DNA of 57,669 bases from an uncultured Oscillospiraceae bacterium (GCA_947625965.1 CANQQO010000003.1:1-57669), one strand, 5' to 3'; positions 6,624 to 14,528 are shown, numbered from the stretch's first letter. Notes: generated by a model not told the origin, from the sequence alone. A program made the numbers and translations.

Positions 6624-7223
6624 TCATTTTCCCATGAGCCGGCGCTTGTCCAGCTCCCCCTCCTGCCAGCCCTTGGGCTTGTCGCAGACCGGGCAGGGGT
6701 CGCAGGGGCGGACGCTTTCGTAGGTGTAGCCGCAGTTCAGGCAGCGCCAGGTGATGGGATGGTCCTTCTCAAACAATGTCCCGGAGGTGTACTGATCGTA
6801 CAGGCTCTGGAATACGTTGTGGTGGACCCCCTCGATCCGGGCGATCTGAAGCCAGAGGCGGGCGGCCTCGTCGCAGCCCTCTCGGCGGGCGGCCTCGGCA
6901 AACTCCGGGTAGACCCGGTCGTGCTCATGCAGCTCCCCGGCGGCCGCAGCGGCCAGGTTGGCGGCGGTGTCCCCCAACTGGTAGGGATAGCCGGCGGAGA
7001 GGTCGATGTTCTCGGCACACCCTCCCAGCTTTTCCATCTGCTCCAAAAATTCCTCGGCGTGGACCGCCTCGTTATCGGCGGTCTCCTCAAAGACCCGGGC
7101 GATCCACTCCTGGCCCTCCTTCCGGGCCACCTGGGCATAGACGGTGTACCGGGTCCGGGCCTGGGACTCCCCGGCAAAGGACCGGGCCAGATTCGCGATG
7201 GTCTCGCGGTAAGATTCCTCCAT
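6624..7223 (-). CDS. Rubrerythrin
   Basis: The 199-residue protein has an N-terminal ferritin-like four-helix domain with the di-iron ligands expected in ARSFAGESQARTRY, ETADNEAVHAEEF and ..GELHEHDRVYPEFA..IARIEGVHHN. A C-terminal rubredoxin domain carries CLNCGY and CPVCDKPK as the FeS4 ligands. Rubrerythrin reduces hydrogen peroxide in the cytoplasm of anaerobes. The start at 7223 is set by AAAGGAGG seven bases upstream; an upstream in-frame ATG lacks an SD. Single-gene transcript with its own terminator. Confidence 0.95.
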   Translation of the reverse strand: MEESYRETIANLARSFAGESQARTRYTVYAQVARKEGQEWIARVFEETADNEAVHAEEFLEQMEKLGGCAENIDLSAGYPYQLGDTAANLAAAAAGELHEHDRVYPEFAEAARREGCDEAARLWLQIARIEGVHHNVFQSLYDQYTSGTLFEKDHPITWRCLNCGYTYESVRPCDPCPVCDKPKGWQEGELDKRRLMGK

Positions 7224-7294
7224 GGCAATGCCTCCTTTTGGCAATAGTATCCCCTCCGGGCAGGAAACCTATACCAAAAAAACCGACGGCATCC

Positions 7295-7334
7295 CAAAAA
7301 AGCCCCCGTCGCCGGCGCGGCCCGGAGACGGGGG
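7295..7334 (-). terminator. Terminator of nagB
   Basis: Stem CCCCCGTC / GACGGGGG on the - strand, followed by CTTTTTTGG. Confidence 0.85.
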
Positions 7335-7340
7335 AAATGG

Positions 7341-8117
7341 TCAATGATTGGCAAAGGGCAGCAGGGCGCTCAGGTCCACCACCACCGAGTCCGGGATCAG
7401 CGACAGGGCCTCCCGGTCCGCGATCAAAATCACATCCTTGTGGAGCTGCAGGACCGAGCCGGGCACCTTGGGCGTCACCGGGCCGAAGAACACGTCCCGA
7501 ACCGCCTGGGCCTTGGCCGCGCCGGTGACGACCATGACGATCTTCCTGGCGGACAAAATGCCCCCAATGCCCATGGTGTAGGCCCAGCGGGGCACCTCCT
7601 CCCGGCTGGCAAAGAACCGGGCGTTGGCGCTCACCGTGGACTCCGTCAGCGCCACCCGATGGGTGGGCAGGCAGAAGGCGTCGCCGGGCTCGTTGAAGCC
7701 GATGTGGCCGTTGTTGCCCAGGCCCAGGAGCTGCATATCCGTGCCGCCCAGGCTTTGGAGCAAAGCGTCGTACCGGGCGCACTCCGCCTCCCCGTCCCGG
7801 GCCAGGCCGTCGGGCAGGAAGGTACTGCCGGGGGCCAGGTTCACATGGTCAAACAGGTGGGTCCGCATATAATAGGCATAGCTCTGGGGATGGTCCGGGG
7901 CCAGGCCCACATACTCGTCCAGATTCACCGTCCGGGCCTTGGAAAAGTCCAGGGTGCCCTGGCGGTAGAGCTCAACCAGCTTCGCGTAGGTCCCCACAGG
8001 GCTGCCGCCGGTGGCCAGACCCAGGACACAATCCGGCTTCAGCCGGACTTGGGCCGCCAGAAACTGAGCGGTCTGATTGCTGACGTCCGAATAGTCTTTC
8101 CCACAGATGATCCGCAT
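7341..8117 (-). CDS. nagB: Glucosamine-6-phosphate deaminase
   Basis: The 258-residue protein has the usual length and motifs: phosphate loop LATGGSPVG (residues 34-42), NLDEYVG with catalytic Asp67, the GNNGHIGFNEP segment (~132-142) carrying the ring-opening His and acid, and VTGAAKA. It converts glucosamine-6-phosphate to fructose-6-phosphate and ammonia, feeding amino sugars from mucin or peptidoglycan into glycolysis. AGGAGG lies seven bases before ATG. No nagA is adjacent; it is monocistronic with its own terminator. Confidence 0.96.
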   Translation of the reverse strand: MRIICGKDYSDVSNQTAQFLAAQVRLKPDCVLGLATGGSPVGTYAKLVELYRQGTLDFSKARTVNLDEYVGLAPDHPQSYAYYMRTHLFDHVNLAPGSTFLPDGLARDGEAECARYDALLQSLGGTDMQLLGLGNNGHIGFNEPGDAFCLPTHRVALTESTVSANARFFASREEVPRWAYTMGIGGILSARKIVMVVTGAAKAQAVRDVFFGPVTPKVPGSVLQLHKDVILIADREALSLIPDSVVVDLSALLPFANH

Positions 8118-8152
8118 GGGAATCCCTCCTAAATAGTTGTTTTGTGTTAAAA

Positions 8153-8181
8153 TTATACACGATTTTTCCTAATTTGTACAG
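8153..8181 (-). promoter_or_regulatory. Probable nagB promoter
   Basis: TATAAT (8158-8153 on the - strand) with a weak -35 TGTACA sixteen bases upstream. Confidence 0.5.
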
Positions 8182-8329
8182 TGCCTTTGAAAAAGTTCAG
8201 CGTTTTGTGTAAAGACTCCGTAACATTGTACACGCCCATCCTGGTCATAAAAAAGAGTGCGGAATTGGTACTATTTTTATTACCAGAATGTGCTACAATG
8301 GCTACAAAGAAATCCGGGAGGCGTATTCC

Positions 8330-9091
8330 ATGAATCGAAACGTTTTGTCCGCCGCGTTGGGGGCCGGCGTGGCCCTGGCCGGGGCCGCCGTGGCCTTCTT
8401 CACCCGGGAGGCAGCTCTGGCGGAAAGCGTCCCGGGGGCGGCGCTGGCCTTTTCCCTGGGTGCGATCGCCGCCGTGGCGGGGCTCTTCGGGGCGCTGGCC
8501 TCCCTGGCTCCCAGGCGGGAGCGGGTCCAGCTCCGGACCGTCACCATGGCGGCGCTGTTCGCCGCTCTGTGCTACATTGGCTTTTCCTACCTGCGGATCG
8601 ACATCCCCGTGGGGTCGGAGAAGACCGCTTTCCACCTGGGCAATGTGTTCTGCGTGCTGGCAGCATTGTTTCTGGGGGGCTTCTGGGGCGGCATGGCCGG
8701 GGCCCTGGGTCTGACCCTGGCGGACCTGACCTCCAGCTACCTCACCTCCGCCCCCAAGACCTTCCTGCTGAAGCTGTGCATCGGTCTGATCACGGGCTTT
8801 GTGGCCCACCGGATCTTCCACATCAGCCGGGAGGAGGAAAAGCGGGTCCCCCTGGCCACCGCTCTGGCCTGCGCCGCCGGGATGGGGTTCAACATCGTGG
8901 CAGACCCGGTGGTGGGGTACTTTTATAAAATGTATGTGCTGGGGATCCCCCAGGAGGCGGCGGACATTTGGGTCAAGATGGGCGCGGTGACCACGGCGGT
9001 GAACGCCCTGCTGGCAATCCTCTGCGCCGATCTGCTGTATCTGGCCCTCCGGCCGGCCCTTCTCCGGGCGGAGCTGCTCCCCAGGCAATAA
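8330..9091 (+). CDS. ECF transporter S component
   Basis: The 253-residue protein has two N-terminal hydrophobic segments, then an ECF S-unit core (RTVTMAALFAALCYIGFSYLRIDIP..FHLGNVFCVLAALFLGGFWGG..GLTLADL) with about five more helices. The LGNVFCVLAALFLGG..G.LGL.LADL pattern is typical of S components of the PF12822 group. It needs a shared EcfAA'T module not present here. The start at 8330 has GGGAGG eight bases upstream; an earlier in-frame ATG at 8288 lacks an SD. Substrate unassigned. Repeat copy 2 begins ~5 bases after its stop. Confidence 0.83.
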   Translation: MNRNVLSAALGAGVALAGAAVAFFTREAALAESVPGAALAFSLGAIAAVAGLFGALASLAPRRERVQLRTVTMAALFAALCYIGFSYLRIDIPVGSEKTAFHLGNVFCVLAALFLGGFWGGMAGALGLTLADLTSSYLTSAPKTFLLKLCIGLITGFVAHRIFHISREEEKRVPLATALACAAGMGFNIVADPVVGYFYKMYVLGIPQEAADIWVKMGAVTTAVNALLAILCADLLYLALRPALLRAELLPRQ

Positions 9092-9095
9092 CGCG

Positions 9096-9372
9096 GCCCC
9101 CGCCGGCAGGCGGGGGCCTGAGGCTGTCAAAAACAAAAGTTTTTGACAGCCTCCCAAATGGGACCCGCTTCGCTGGGCTCCCATTTGGAGGGGATCGCAG
9201 GCTGAACCGCGCACTCGCCGGTCTTTCGCCCGGCTCGCACTACTGCCGCCTGAGAGGTATTTTTTGCCAGGTACACGCCCTGGCAAAAATGATTGAAATG
9301 GGTTTGCCGTCTGCCGACGGCAAACTTGGAAAGGCTGTTTGACAAGCTGTGCCCCCGCCTTCCGGCGGGGGC
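9096..9372 (+). repeat. Terminator-nested five-hairpin repeat, copy 2
   Basis: The core at 9120-9349 is on the + strand. All five hairpins are present; the inner stem of H3 is the rare version CCGG..CCGG (around CTTTCGC), and H3's outer 3' arm is the ACTGCCGCCTG variant. Flanks are GCCCCCGCC..GGCGGGGGC at 9096-9117 and 9351-9372, same stem but different loops. It lies 3' of, and sense to, the ECF S-component gene. No T-tract follows the second flank on this strand. Confidence 0.93.
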
Positions 9373-9376
9373 ATTG

Positions 9377-9409
9377 CAAAAAAGAGGAGGGCCGGCAAAC
9401 CGGCCCTCC
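9377..9409 (-). terminator. Terminator of the small secreted-peptide gene
   Basis: On the - strand, GGAGGGCCGG-TTTG-CCGGCCCTCC is followed by TCTTTTTTG. Confidence 0.9.
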
Positions 9410-9437
9410 TTGGTCCCTATGGATGCTTACGGCGCTC

Positions 9438-9593
9438 CTAGCCTTCCTCCCAAGGGAGGGCGGTCCGGAGCTGGGTCGTCTCTTGGGTGCCGGCGGAGTC
9501 CGCCTTGGCCGGGAGCGTTCCCAAGCACATCGCGGCTACCAACAGGGCGCACAGGATCAAAACCCCTAAATTTCTCGCCAGCTTCACGGTCAT
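9438..9593 (-). CDS. Small exported peptide (51 residues), unknown function
   Basis: ATG at 9593 is preceded by AAGGAGG only a few bases upstream and ends at TAG (9438-9440). The product starts with a signal peptide: basic MTVKLARN, a hydrophobic core GVLILCALLVAAMCLG and an ALPAKA-like cleavage region (..TLPAKA|DS). This leaves a mature peptide of about 20 residues (DSAGTQETTQLRTALPWEEG) without Cys. A consensus promoter and a strong terminator bracket it, so it is a real transcription unit. I do not recognise a family. Confidence 0.72.
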   Translation of the reverse strand: MTVKLARNLGVLILCALLVAAMCLGTLPAKADSAGTQETTQLRTALPWEEG

Positions 9594-9639
9594 CCCCTCC
9601 TTCTTGCTGATTTCTCTCTATCCAATTCTGGATGCTCTC

Positions 9640-9668
9640 ATTATAGCACGGTTGTCCATCGATGTCAA
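9640..9668 (-). promoter_or_regulatory. Consensus promoter of the 51-residue peptide gene
   Basis: On the - strand, TTGACA (9668-9663), 17 bases, TATAAT (9645-9640): both hexamers match the consensus exactly. The leader is ~40 nt. Confidence 0.85.
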
Positions 9669-9735
9669 CGATAAATTTACAAAAACTTCATAGTTTTTTC
9701 ACAGCCCGGACATGACTTCCCGGCCCCCTTCCGTC

Positions 9736-9764
9736 TTGCATTTTCCCGGGCGGCAGGGTATAAT
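9736..9764 (+). promoter_or_regulatory. Promoter of the DUF5662 gene
   Basis: TTGCAT (9736-9741), 17 bases, TATAAT (9759-9764). The ~110-nt leader contains no motif I recognise. Confidence 0.7.
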
Positions 9765-9883
9765 AGACGCGGAACGGCTGATTGTTTAGGCCGTTTCCCC
9801 GTTCCCCCTGGGGGAAAGCGGGATGTCCGGCTCCATCCACGCCTGGCGTGGGCGGGATGCCGGGAGAAAAAGGAGGGCGGCCC

Positions 9884-10444
9884 ATGAAGCCATGGCAGCA
9901 TTTTTTGACCATCACCCGCCATCGCCACGCGGTATTGGCCGGGTGCTTTCGGGTGGGGCTCTATTGGCAGGGGCTGACTCATGATCTGTCCAAGTACAGC
10001 CCCGTGGAGTTCTGGAACGGAGCAAAATACTTCCAGGGCACCCGCAGCCCCAACGTGGCCGAGCGGGAGGACCGGGGGTACTCCCTGGCCTGGATGCACC
10101 ACAAGGGCCGCAACCGGCATCACTTTGAATACTGGACCGACATCGACCCCAGGACCAGGCGCTACGGCCCCGTGCCCATGCCCCGGAAATACCTGGTGGA
10201 GATGGCTATGGACCGCCGGGCCGCCTGTATGATCTACCAGGGGAAAAACTACACCGACGCCTCGGCCCTGGAATATTTTCTCAAAAGCAAGGACCGGATC
10301 GAGATGCACCCCCAGACCCAGCGGGAGCTGGAATACATTCTGACCATGCTCCGGGACGCCGGGGAGGCGGAGACTTTCCGCTATCTGCGGGAGTCGGTCC
10401 TAAAAGGCAAGCCCTTCCCCTGGGAGGAGGTCACTCCGGCGTGA
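9884..10444 (+). CDS. DUF5662 family protein
   Basis: The 186-residue soluble protein has the conserved arrangement HFLTITRHRHAV..CF..GLYWQGLTHDLSKYSPVEF, a mid-protein H-rich block (WMHHKGRNRHHFEYW, ~residues 84-98) and a conserved MPRKYLVEM helix. The repeated His and HDLSK pairs suggest a metal site resembling HD-type hydrolases, but catalytic function has not been assigned to this family. AAGGAGG seven bases upstream decides the start at 9884. The last codons form part of the hairpin that flanks repeat copy 3. Confidence 0.85.
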   Translation: MKPWQHFLTITRHRHAVLAGCFRVGLYWQGLTHDLSKYSPVEFWNGAKYFQGTRSPNVAEREDRGYSLAWMHHKGRNRHHFEYWTDIDPRTRRYGPVPMPRKYLVEMAMDRRAACMIYQGKNYTDASALEYFLKSKDRIEMHPQTQRELEYILTMLRDAGEAETFRYLRESVLKGKPFPWEEVTPA

Positions 10445-10727
10445 ATGTTCACGCCGGAGCGAGGCTGTCAAAAACGAAAGTTTTTGACAGCCTCCCAAAT
10501 GGGACCCGCTTTGCTGGGCTCCCATTTGGAGGGGATTGCAGGCTGAACCGCGCACTCGCCGGGGACATTGTCCCCGGCTCGCACACTCTCAGCCTGAGAG
10601 GTATTTTTTGCCAGGTACACGCCCTGGCAAAAAATGATTGAAATGGGTTTGCCGTCTGCGGACGGCAAACTCTGCGAGGCTCTTTTGACAAGCTGCGACA
10701 GCGTGAATGTTCACGCCGGATTTTTAT
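10434..10727 (+). repeat. Terminator-nested five-hairpin repeat, copy 3
   Basis: The core at 10461-10695 has all five hairpins; the inner H3 stem is the CCGGGGACA/TGTCCCCGG version. The left flank, CTCCGGCGTGAA/TTCACGCCGGAG (10434-10459), overlaps the DUF5662 stop codon. The right flank (10701-10720) repeats GCGTGAATGTTCACGC and CGGA and is followed by TTTTTATC, giving a working terminator. The left flank has lost its T-run. The arrangement reads as one terminator split and duplicated by the insertion. Confidence 0.94.
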
Positions 10728-10792
10728 CAAAAGGCAGCACCGCACGATTCTGATGGTGCAGTTACGCAGTCAGATTGTTCGTCAGACAAACC

Positions 10793-10833
10793 AAAAAGCA
10801 CAGGGAGTCCTTTGCGGATTCCCGAGGCTTTTT
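10793..10833 (-). terminator. Bidirectional-looking terminator of the FAD/Rieske gene
   Basis: Nested stem AAAAAGC..GCTTTTT enclosing GGGA.TCC/GGA.TCCC; the - strand product ends GCTTTTTGG. Confidence 0.75.
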
Positions 10834-10889
10834 GGGAAGTATGACGGAGCGGCGCCGCCGAAAGTGTCCGCATCGATCGGAGAACGGTA

Positions 10890-12314
10890 TCAGTAAAGGG
10901 ACTCCTGGGCCGGGCCGGACAGGAGATTGCCGTAGGCGTCAAAGCGGGAGCCGTGGCAGGGGCAGTCCCAACTGCTCTCGTCCGGGTTCCAGCTCAACTC
11001 GCAGCCCAGATGAGGGCAGCGGATGCTGACGGGGTAGAGCTTCCCGTTTTTGTCCTTGTAGACTCCGGCCTTGTCCCCGTCCAGGATGACTACCCCGCCC
11101 TGGCCGGGTCGAAGGGCCTCCGCCTGGTCCTCCGGGATGTGGAACGTCTGGCGCAGCAGGCTCCTTGCCGTCCGGCCCCCTTCCAGAGCGGCGGCGGGCA
11201 GGACCTCAGGCTCCAGGCGGTGGGGATCGAAGACGGCCGCGTTGGGGTTCTCCCTTCCCTCTATCCGGTCCAGCAGCAGCCGGGCCGCAACCATGGAGTG
11301 GGTCATGCCCCACTTGCCGAAGCCCGTGGCCACGTACCAATTCGGCCTGCTCTTGGCAAAGCCGCCAATATAGGGCGCGGAATCCAAAGTCATGCAGTCC
11401 TGGGCGGACCACCTTGCCACCTCCCGGCTGCCGGGAAACCAGACCTCCGCCTGCCGCTGGAGGTACGCATACCGCCCGCCGGGGGACTGGCCCGTCCGGT
11501 GGCCCGCGCCGCCAAAGAGCAGCAGGTCCCCGTAATTGCGGAAGGAAAAGGCATCCTTCCCCTGCCCCACGGCCATGCCCGGGAGCTGGGGCGCGTTTTC
11601 CAGGGCCAGGACGTAGGACCGCTCCTGGTGCATCCGGGCGAAGTACATCCCGGGGAAGTTGACAAAGGGAAAGTGGCAGGCAAAGATCACCTTCTCCGCC
11701 CGGACCGTCCCCCGGGGCGTCTGGAGTTCGCCGCCCTCCACCTTCTGGACCGGGGTCTGCTCAAAAACCGTCAGGTCCTGGGTGATGGCCTTTAGGAATT
11801 TCAGCGGGTGAAACTGGGCCTGATCCGTAAATTTCACCGCCCCGGCGGTGGGAAAGGGCAGAAAATCCGCCTTCTCGAAGCTGGCGGGTAGACCCAGCTT
11901 GGCCGCCGTCGCCGCCTCTGAGCGGAGCTGGGCCTCCTCCCCGCCGTAGACGTAGGAGTCCCGCCGGACAAAGTCACAGTCGATGCCCTCCTGGGCGATG
12001 AGCTGGGCGTATTCCCCCACCGCCGCCAGATTGGCCTGGGCATACTGGCGGGCCAGGGTCATGCCGAAGATCTTTACCAGCTTCTCATATTTCAGCCCGT
12101 GCTGGGCGGTGATCTTGGCGGTGGTGTTTTTCGTCTGGCCGCTGCCCAGGCGGTTGGCCTCCAAAATCGCCACATCGTGGCCCGCCTTTTGCAGATAGTA
12201 GGCGATGAGGGCGCCGGCCAGGCCCCCGCCGATCACCGCCGCCTCCACGCTCAGGTCCCCGGTCAGGGGCGGCCGGTCCGGAAGATTGCAGGTCTCCGAC
12301 CAAATGGATGCCAT
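10890..12314 (-). CDS. FAD-dependent oxidoreductase with C-terminal Rieske [2Fe-2S] domain
   Basis: The 474-residue protein has a DAO/GlpO-type FAD domain with the dinucleotide motif VIGGGLAGALIAYYL (~27-41) and an Asp/Glu-type ribose contact ILEAN. The substrate domain spans the middle, and the C-terminal ~90 residues form a Rieske domain. Its cluster ligands are C433-x-H435 and C451-x-x-H454 (CPHLGC and CPCHG). Similar proteins are annotated as FAD-dependent oxidoreductases; the electron donor and acceptor are unknown. GGAGGGG five bases before ATG 12314 lies in a self-complementary structure (see 12320-12365). It follows the VanZ-family gene by 63 bp and may share its transcript. Confidence 0.9.
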   Translation of the reverse strand: MASIWSETCNLPDRPPLTGDLSVEAAVIGGGLAGALIAYYLQKAGHDVAILEANRLGSGQTKNTTAKITAQHGLKYEKLVKIFGMTLARQYAQANLAAVGEYAQLIAQEGIDCDFVRRDSYVYGGEEAQLRSEAATAAKLGLPASFEKADFLPFPTAGAVKFTDQAQFHPLKFLKAITQDLTVFEQTPVQKVEGGELQTPRGTVRAEKVIFACHFPFVNFPGMYFARMHQERSYVLALENAPQLPGMAVGQGKDAFSFRNYGDLLLFGGAGHRTGQSPGGRYAYLQRQAEVWFPGSREVARWSAQDCMTLDSAPYIGGFAKSRPNWYVATGFGKWGMTHSMVAARLLLDRIEGRENPNAAVFDPHRLEPEVLPAAALEGGRTARSLLRQTFHIPEDQAEALRPGQGGVVILDGDKAGVYKDKNGKLYPVSIRCPHLGCELSWNPDESSWDCPCHGSRFDAYGNLLSGPAQESLY

Positions 12315-12319
12315 AAAAT

Positions 12320-12365
12320 CCCCTCCATGGCAAAAAATGTAAGTACATTTTTGACCGCGGAGGGG
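12320..12365 (-). promoter_or_regulatory. Shine-Dalgarno-sequestering hairpin before the FAD/Rieske gene
   Basis: In the - strand RNA, CCCCTCC (12365-12359) pairs with the SD GGAGGGG (12326-12320), with an inner stem AAAAATGT/ACATTTTT between them. The structure would hide the ribosome binding site; ATTTT after it could also let it act as a weak terminator for the upstream VanZ-family transcript. Confidence 0.6.
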
Positions 12366-12377
12366 AAATTTATACCA

Positions 12378-13781
12378 TTATTTTAGCGCCGGGACCATGG
12401 CGTCGTCCACCTCCACGCCGCCGTCCAGGGTCAGGCGGAACAGATACACCGGCTGATAGAAGCCCTTGGTGTCCGACTGGTAGGAAATCGTCCAGCCGGT
12501 GACGACGATGGACTTGGGATCGGTAGTGAGCCAATAGTTGCCGCCGAACTCCCCCTTTTTCAGCTTTTCATAGGCCGCCTCCGGGGAAAGAATGGGCGCG
12601 TCCTTGTAGGGGGTCAGGGTCAGCAGATCGTTATTGACCTCGGTGACCACCCCTTCCTGGACCTTACATTCCAGGGTGCCGGTGACCATATTCTCCCCGG
12701 TGTGGACGGCGGGGACCGTGAAGGTGTAATTTCCCTCCCCGTCGCCGGTCATCTCCGCCGACTCCGGCACCTGGATGCCCAGGGCCGCAAGCTGGGCGCG
12801 GATGTTTTCCTCGCTTTCCTGGGTCCCCTCCGCCAGGATGTCCATGCCGATCGTGCGGCAGTCCAGCTCGTAGTGACCGTCGATGTAATACACGTAGAGG
12901 AAATAGCCCTGATGGTTGGAGTAAAAGGCGCCGTCGTCATAGTACTCCACGTCAAAATATTCGTCCCGCGAAATGCCCAGCGCCTCCTCAAAGGCCAGGG
13001 AAAGGGCGTCGCAGGCGGCCCGGTCCGGGGGGACCATGGTATAGACCGGGGCGGTCTCCTCCCCCGTCAGGGAGCACTGGAGGTCCCATTCCACCCCCTT
13101 GGCGGAGATGGGATACACCGGCGCGTTGGGGAGATTGCCGTATTCCTTCAGATAGTACCCGCCAAACAGGACCGCCATGGCAAGGGCAAAGGCCCCCGGC
13201 CCCGCCAGGTACAAATATCCCTTGGGCCGGGCCAGGACCGCCATGGCGCACCAATAGCCCAGCATGGTCCCCAGGGTGTTGGTGAACACGTCGTCCACGT
13301 CCGCCAGGCCCCGGCCCGTAAAATACTGGATGGTCTCCAGCAGGAGGCACAGCCCCAGGCCGATGCCGAAGACCAGATACCACTTCCGCAGCCTGGGCCA
13401 CAGCAGAGGCAGCAGGACCCCCAGGGGCACGAACAGGGCGATATTGAGCAGCACGTTCAGCCAGGTCCGCAGGGTAAACTGATTCCAGGCCTCCCGCCAG
13501 GCCAGGAAAAGATACCAGTTGACATAACCTGTCCCGCCGGTGGGCTCCCCCGTCCTCTGAAGCACCGTCACCGACAGCACCTCCGCCAGGTAGGCGGCCA
13601 GGATCACCATGCCCAGCCCCCGGCCCAGGGAAATTTTCGCGCCTTTGCCCCGTATGGTTGACATAATATTGAAGCCCGCCACAGCGGCGGCGCTCAAAAC
13701 CATTGCGATCAGCACGGGTCCCACGCTGCTGGACAAGTAGACAAACAACAATCTGACAAAATTCGGCAAAAGACAACACAT
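12378..13781 (-). CDS. VanZ-family membrane protein with large extracellular C-terminal domain
   Basis: The 467-residue protein has five to six membrane helices in the first ~215 residues and the VanZ signature region TWLNVLLNIALFVPLGVLLPLL..GLCLLLETIQYFTGRGLADVDDVFTNTLGTMLGY (~105-175). The C-terminal ~250 residues are outside the membrane, acidic and aromatic, with no family I recognise. VanZ proteins are linked to low-level teicoplanin resistance, but this long extension is not typical. The ATG at 13781 has only a poor SD (GAAAGG immediately before it) and a very short leader after its own promoter; a nearby TTG is an alternative start. Confidence 0.82.
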   Translation of the reverse strand: MCCLLPNFVRLLFVYLSSSVGPVLIAMVLSAAAVAGFNIMSTIRGKGAKISLGRGLGMVILAAYLAEVLSVTVLQRTGEPTGGTGYVNWYLFLAWREAWNQFTLRTWLNVLLNIALFVPLGVLLPLLWPRLRKWYLVFGIGLGLCLLLETIQYFTGRGLADVDDVFTNTLGTMLGYWCAMAVLARPKGYLYLAGPGAFALAMAVLFGGYYLKEYGNLPNAPVYPISAKGVEWDLQCSLTGEETAPVYTMVPPDRAACDALSLAFEEALGISRDEYFDVEYYDDGAFYSNHQGYFLYVYYIDGHYELDCRTIGMDILAEGTQESEENIRAQLAALGIQVPESAEMTGDGEGNYTFTVPAVHTGENMVTGTLECKVQEGVVTEVNNDLLTLTPYKDAPILSPEAAYEKLKKGEFGGNYWLTTDPKSIVVTGWTISYQSDTKGFYQPVYLFRLTLDGGVEVDDAMVPALK

Positions 13782-13822
13782 CCTTTCGGGGCCATTATCT
13801 CACGAAGGATGTGTTATGTCAA
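13772..13822 (-). promoter_or_regulatory. VanZ-family gene promoter inside a long inverted repeat
   Basis: On the - strand, TTGACA (13822-13817), 17 bases, GATAAT (13799-13794). An imperfect ~17-bp inverted repeat, GACATAACACATCCTTCG against CGAAAGGATGTGTTGTC (13820-13803 and 13788-13772), starts in the -35 box and ends in the first codons. It could be an operator, or an RNA hairpin covering the start codon. Confidence 0.65.
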
Positions 13823-13834
13823 ATTAAGATTTCT

Positions 13835-14497
13835 TTAAGATTTTTCCGGGGCGAGGATGGCGAAGTGATTTTTCCGAAAGCGGAGGAGCCCCTCCCGCCC
13901 CATCCTTCCCAGCTCCTTGGAAAGGGCGGTCCGGTCCAGGTTCAGGTAGTCCGCCATCTGCTGGCGGTCGAAGGGAATGTCAAATTCTCGGCTGCCCTGG
14001 GCCAGGGAGACGGACTGCAAGTACGCCAGGACCCGCCCCCGGGCGGTCTTGGGCGAGGTGTGGAAGGAGCGGCTGGACAGGGCCAGGTTTTTCTGGGCCG
14101 TGAGCAGCAGCAGGTTGCGGAGCAGCTTGGCCTGCCAATCCTCAAATTGGGCGGGCCCCTCCATCAGCCGCCCCACTCCCAGAAACAAGATCCGGCTGCT
14201 TTCATTGGCCACCACATCCACCATCATGGGCGCGGAGCCCAGGAGGGCGTAGGTCTCCCCGAAGAGCTCCCCGGCCTCCGCCAGGCTCAGGATGGTCCGG
14301 CCGCCCCAGGGATCGCCGCTCTCGATGGTCACGCTGCCGGAGAGGATCAGGCCCAGCCGCTCCGTCCGGGTCCCAGCGTGGAAGACCGTCTCCCCCCTGC
14401 CGTAGGTCCGCTGGCCGGCGGAGAGCCGGTCCAGGGCGGTCTGGATCTCCGTCTCGGTCATATCCCGGAACAGGGCCGTATTCTTTCCGATCTCCAA
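13835..14497 (-). CDS. Crp/Fnr-family transcriptional regulator
   Basis: The product is ~220 residues: an N-terminal cyclic-nucleotide-binding-type beta-roll (FHAGTRTERLGLILSGSVTIE..AGELFGETYALLG), a long dimer helix, and a C-terminal winged helix (FDRQQMADYLNLDRTALSKELGRMGREGLL). No Fnr-type Cys cluster is visible near the N-terminus, so it is probably not an Fe-S oxygen sensor; ligand unknown. I favour the TTG at 14497 because GGAGGG lies six bases upstream; the frame also allows ATG 14521 or GTG 14527, but those fall inside the operator. It is divergent from a ferredoxin gene that it probably controls. Confidence 0.9.
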   Translation of the reverse strand: MEIGKNTALFRDMTETEIQTALDRLSAGQRTYGRGETVFHAGTRTERLGLILSGSVTIESGDPWGGRTILSLAEAGELFGETYALLGSAPMMVDVVANESSRILFLGVGRLMEGPAQFEDWQAKLLRNLLLLTAQKNLALSSRSFHTSPKTARGRVLAYLQSVSLAQGSREFDIPFDRQQMADYLNLDRTALSKELGRMGREGLLRFRKNHFAILAPEKS

Positions 14498-14512
14498 AAG
14501 AATCCCTCCAAA

Positions 14513-14528
14513 TGTGGTCATAACCACA
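14513..14528. promoter_or_regulatory. Crp/Fnr-type operator between regulator and ferredoxin gene
   Basis: TGTGGT-CATA-ACCACA is a perfect dyad. On the + strand, TATACT at 14550-14555 predicts a start near 14562, placing the dyad centre at about -41.5, the classical class II activation position. On the - strand, TATAAT (14548-14543) with TTGTTT 17 bases upstream would start transcription just before the dyad, so the same site could repress the regulator's own gene. Confidence 0.7.
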
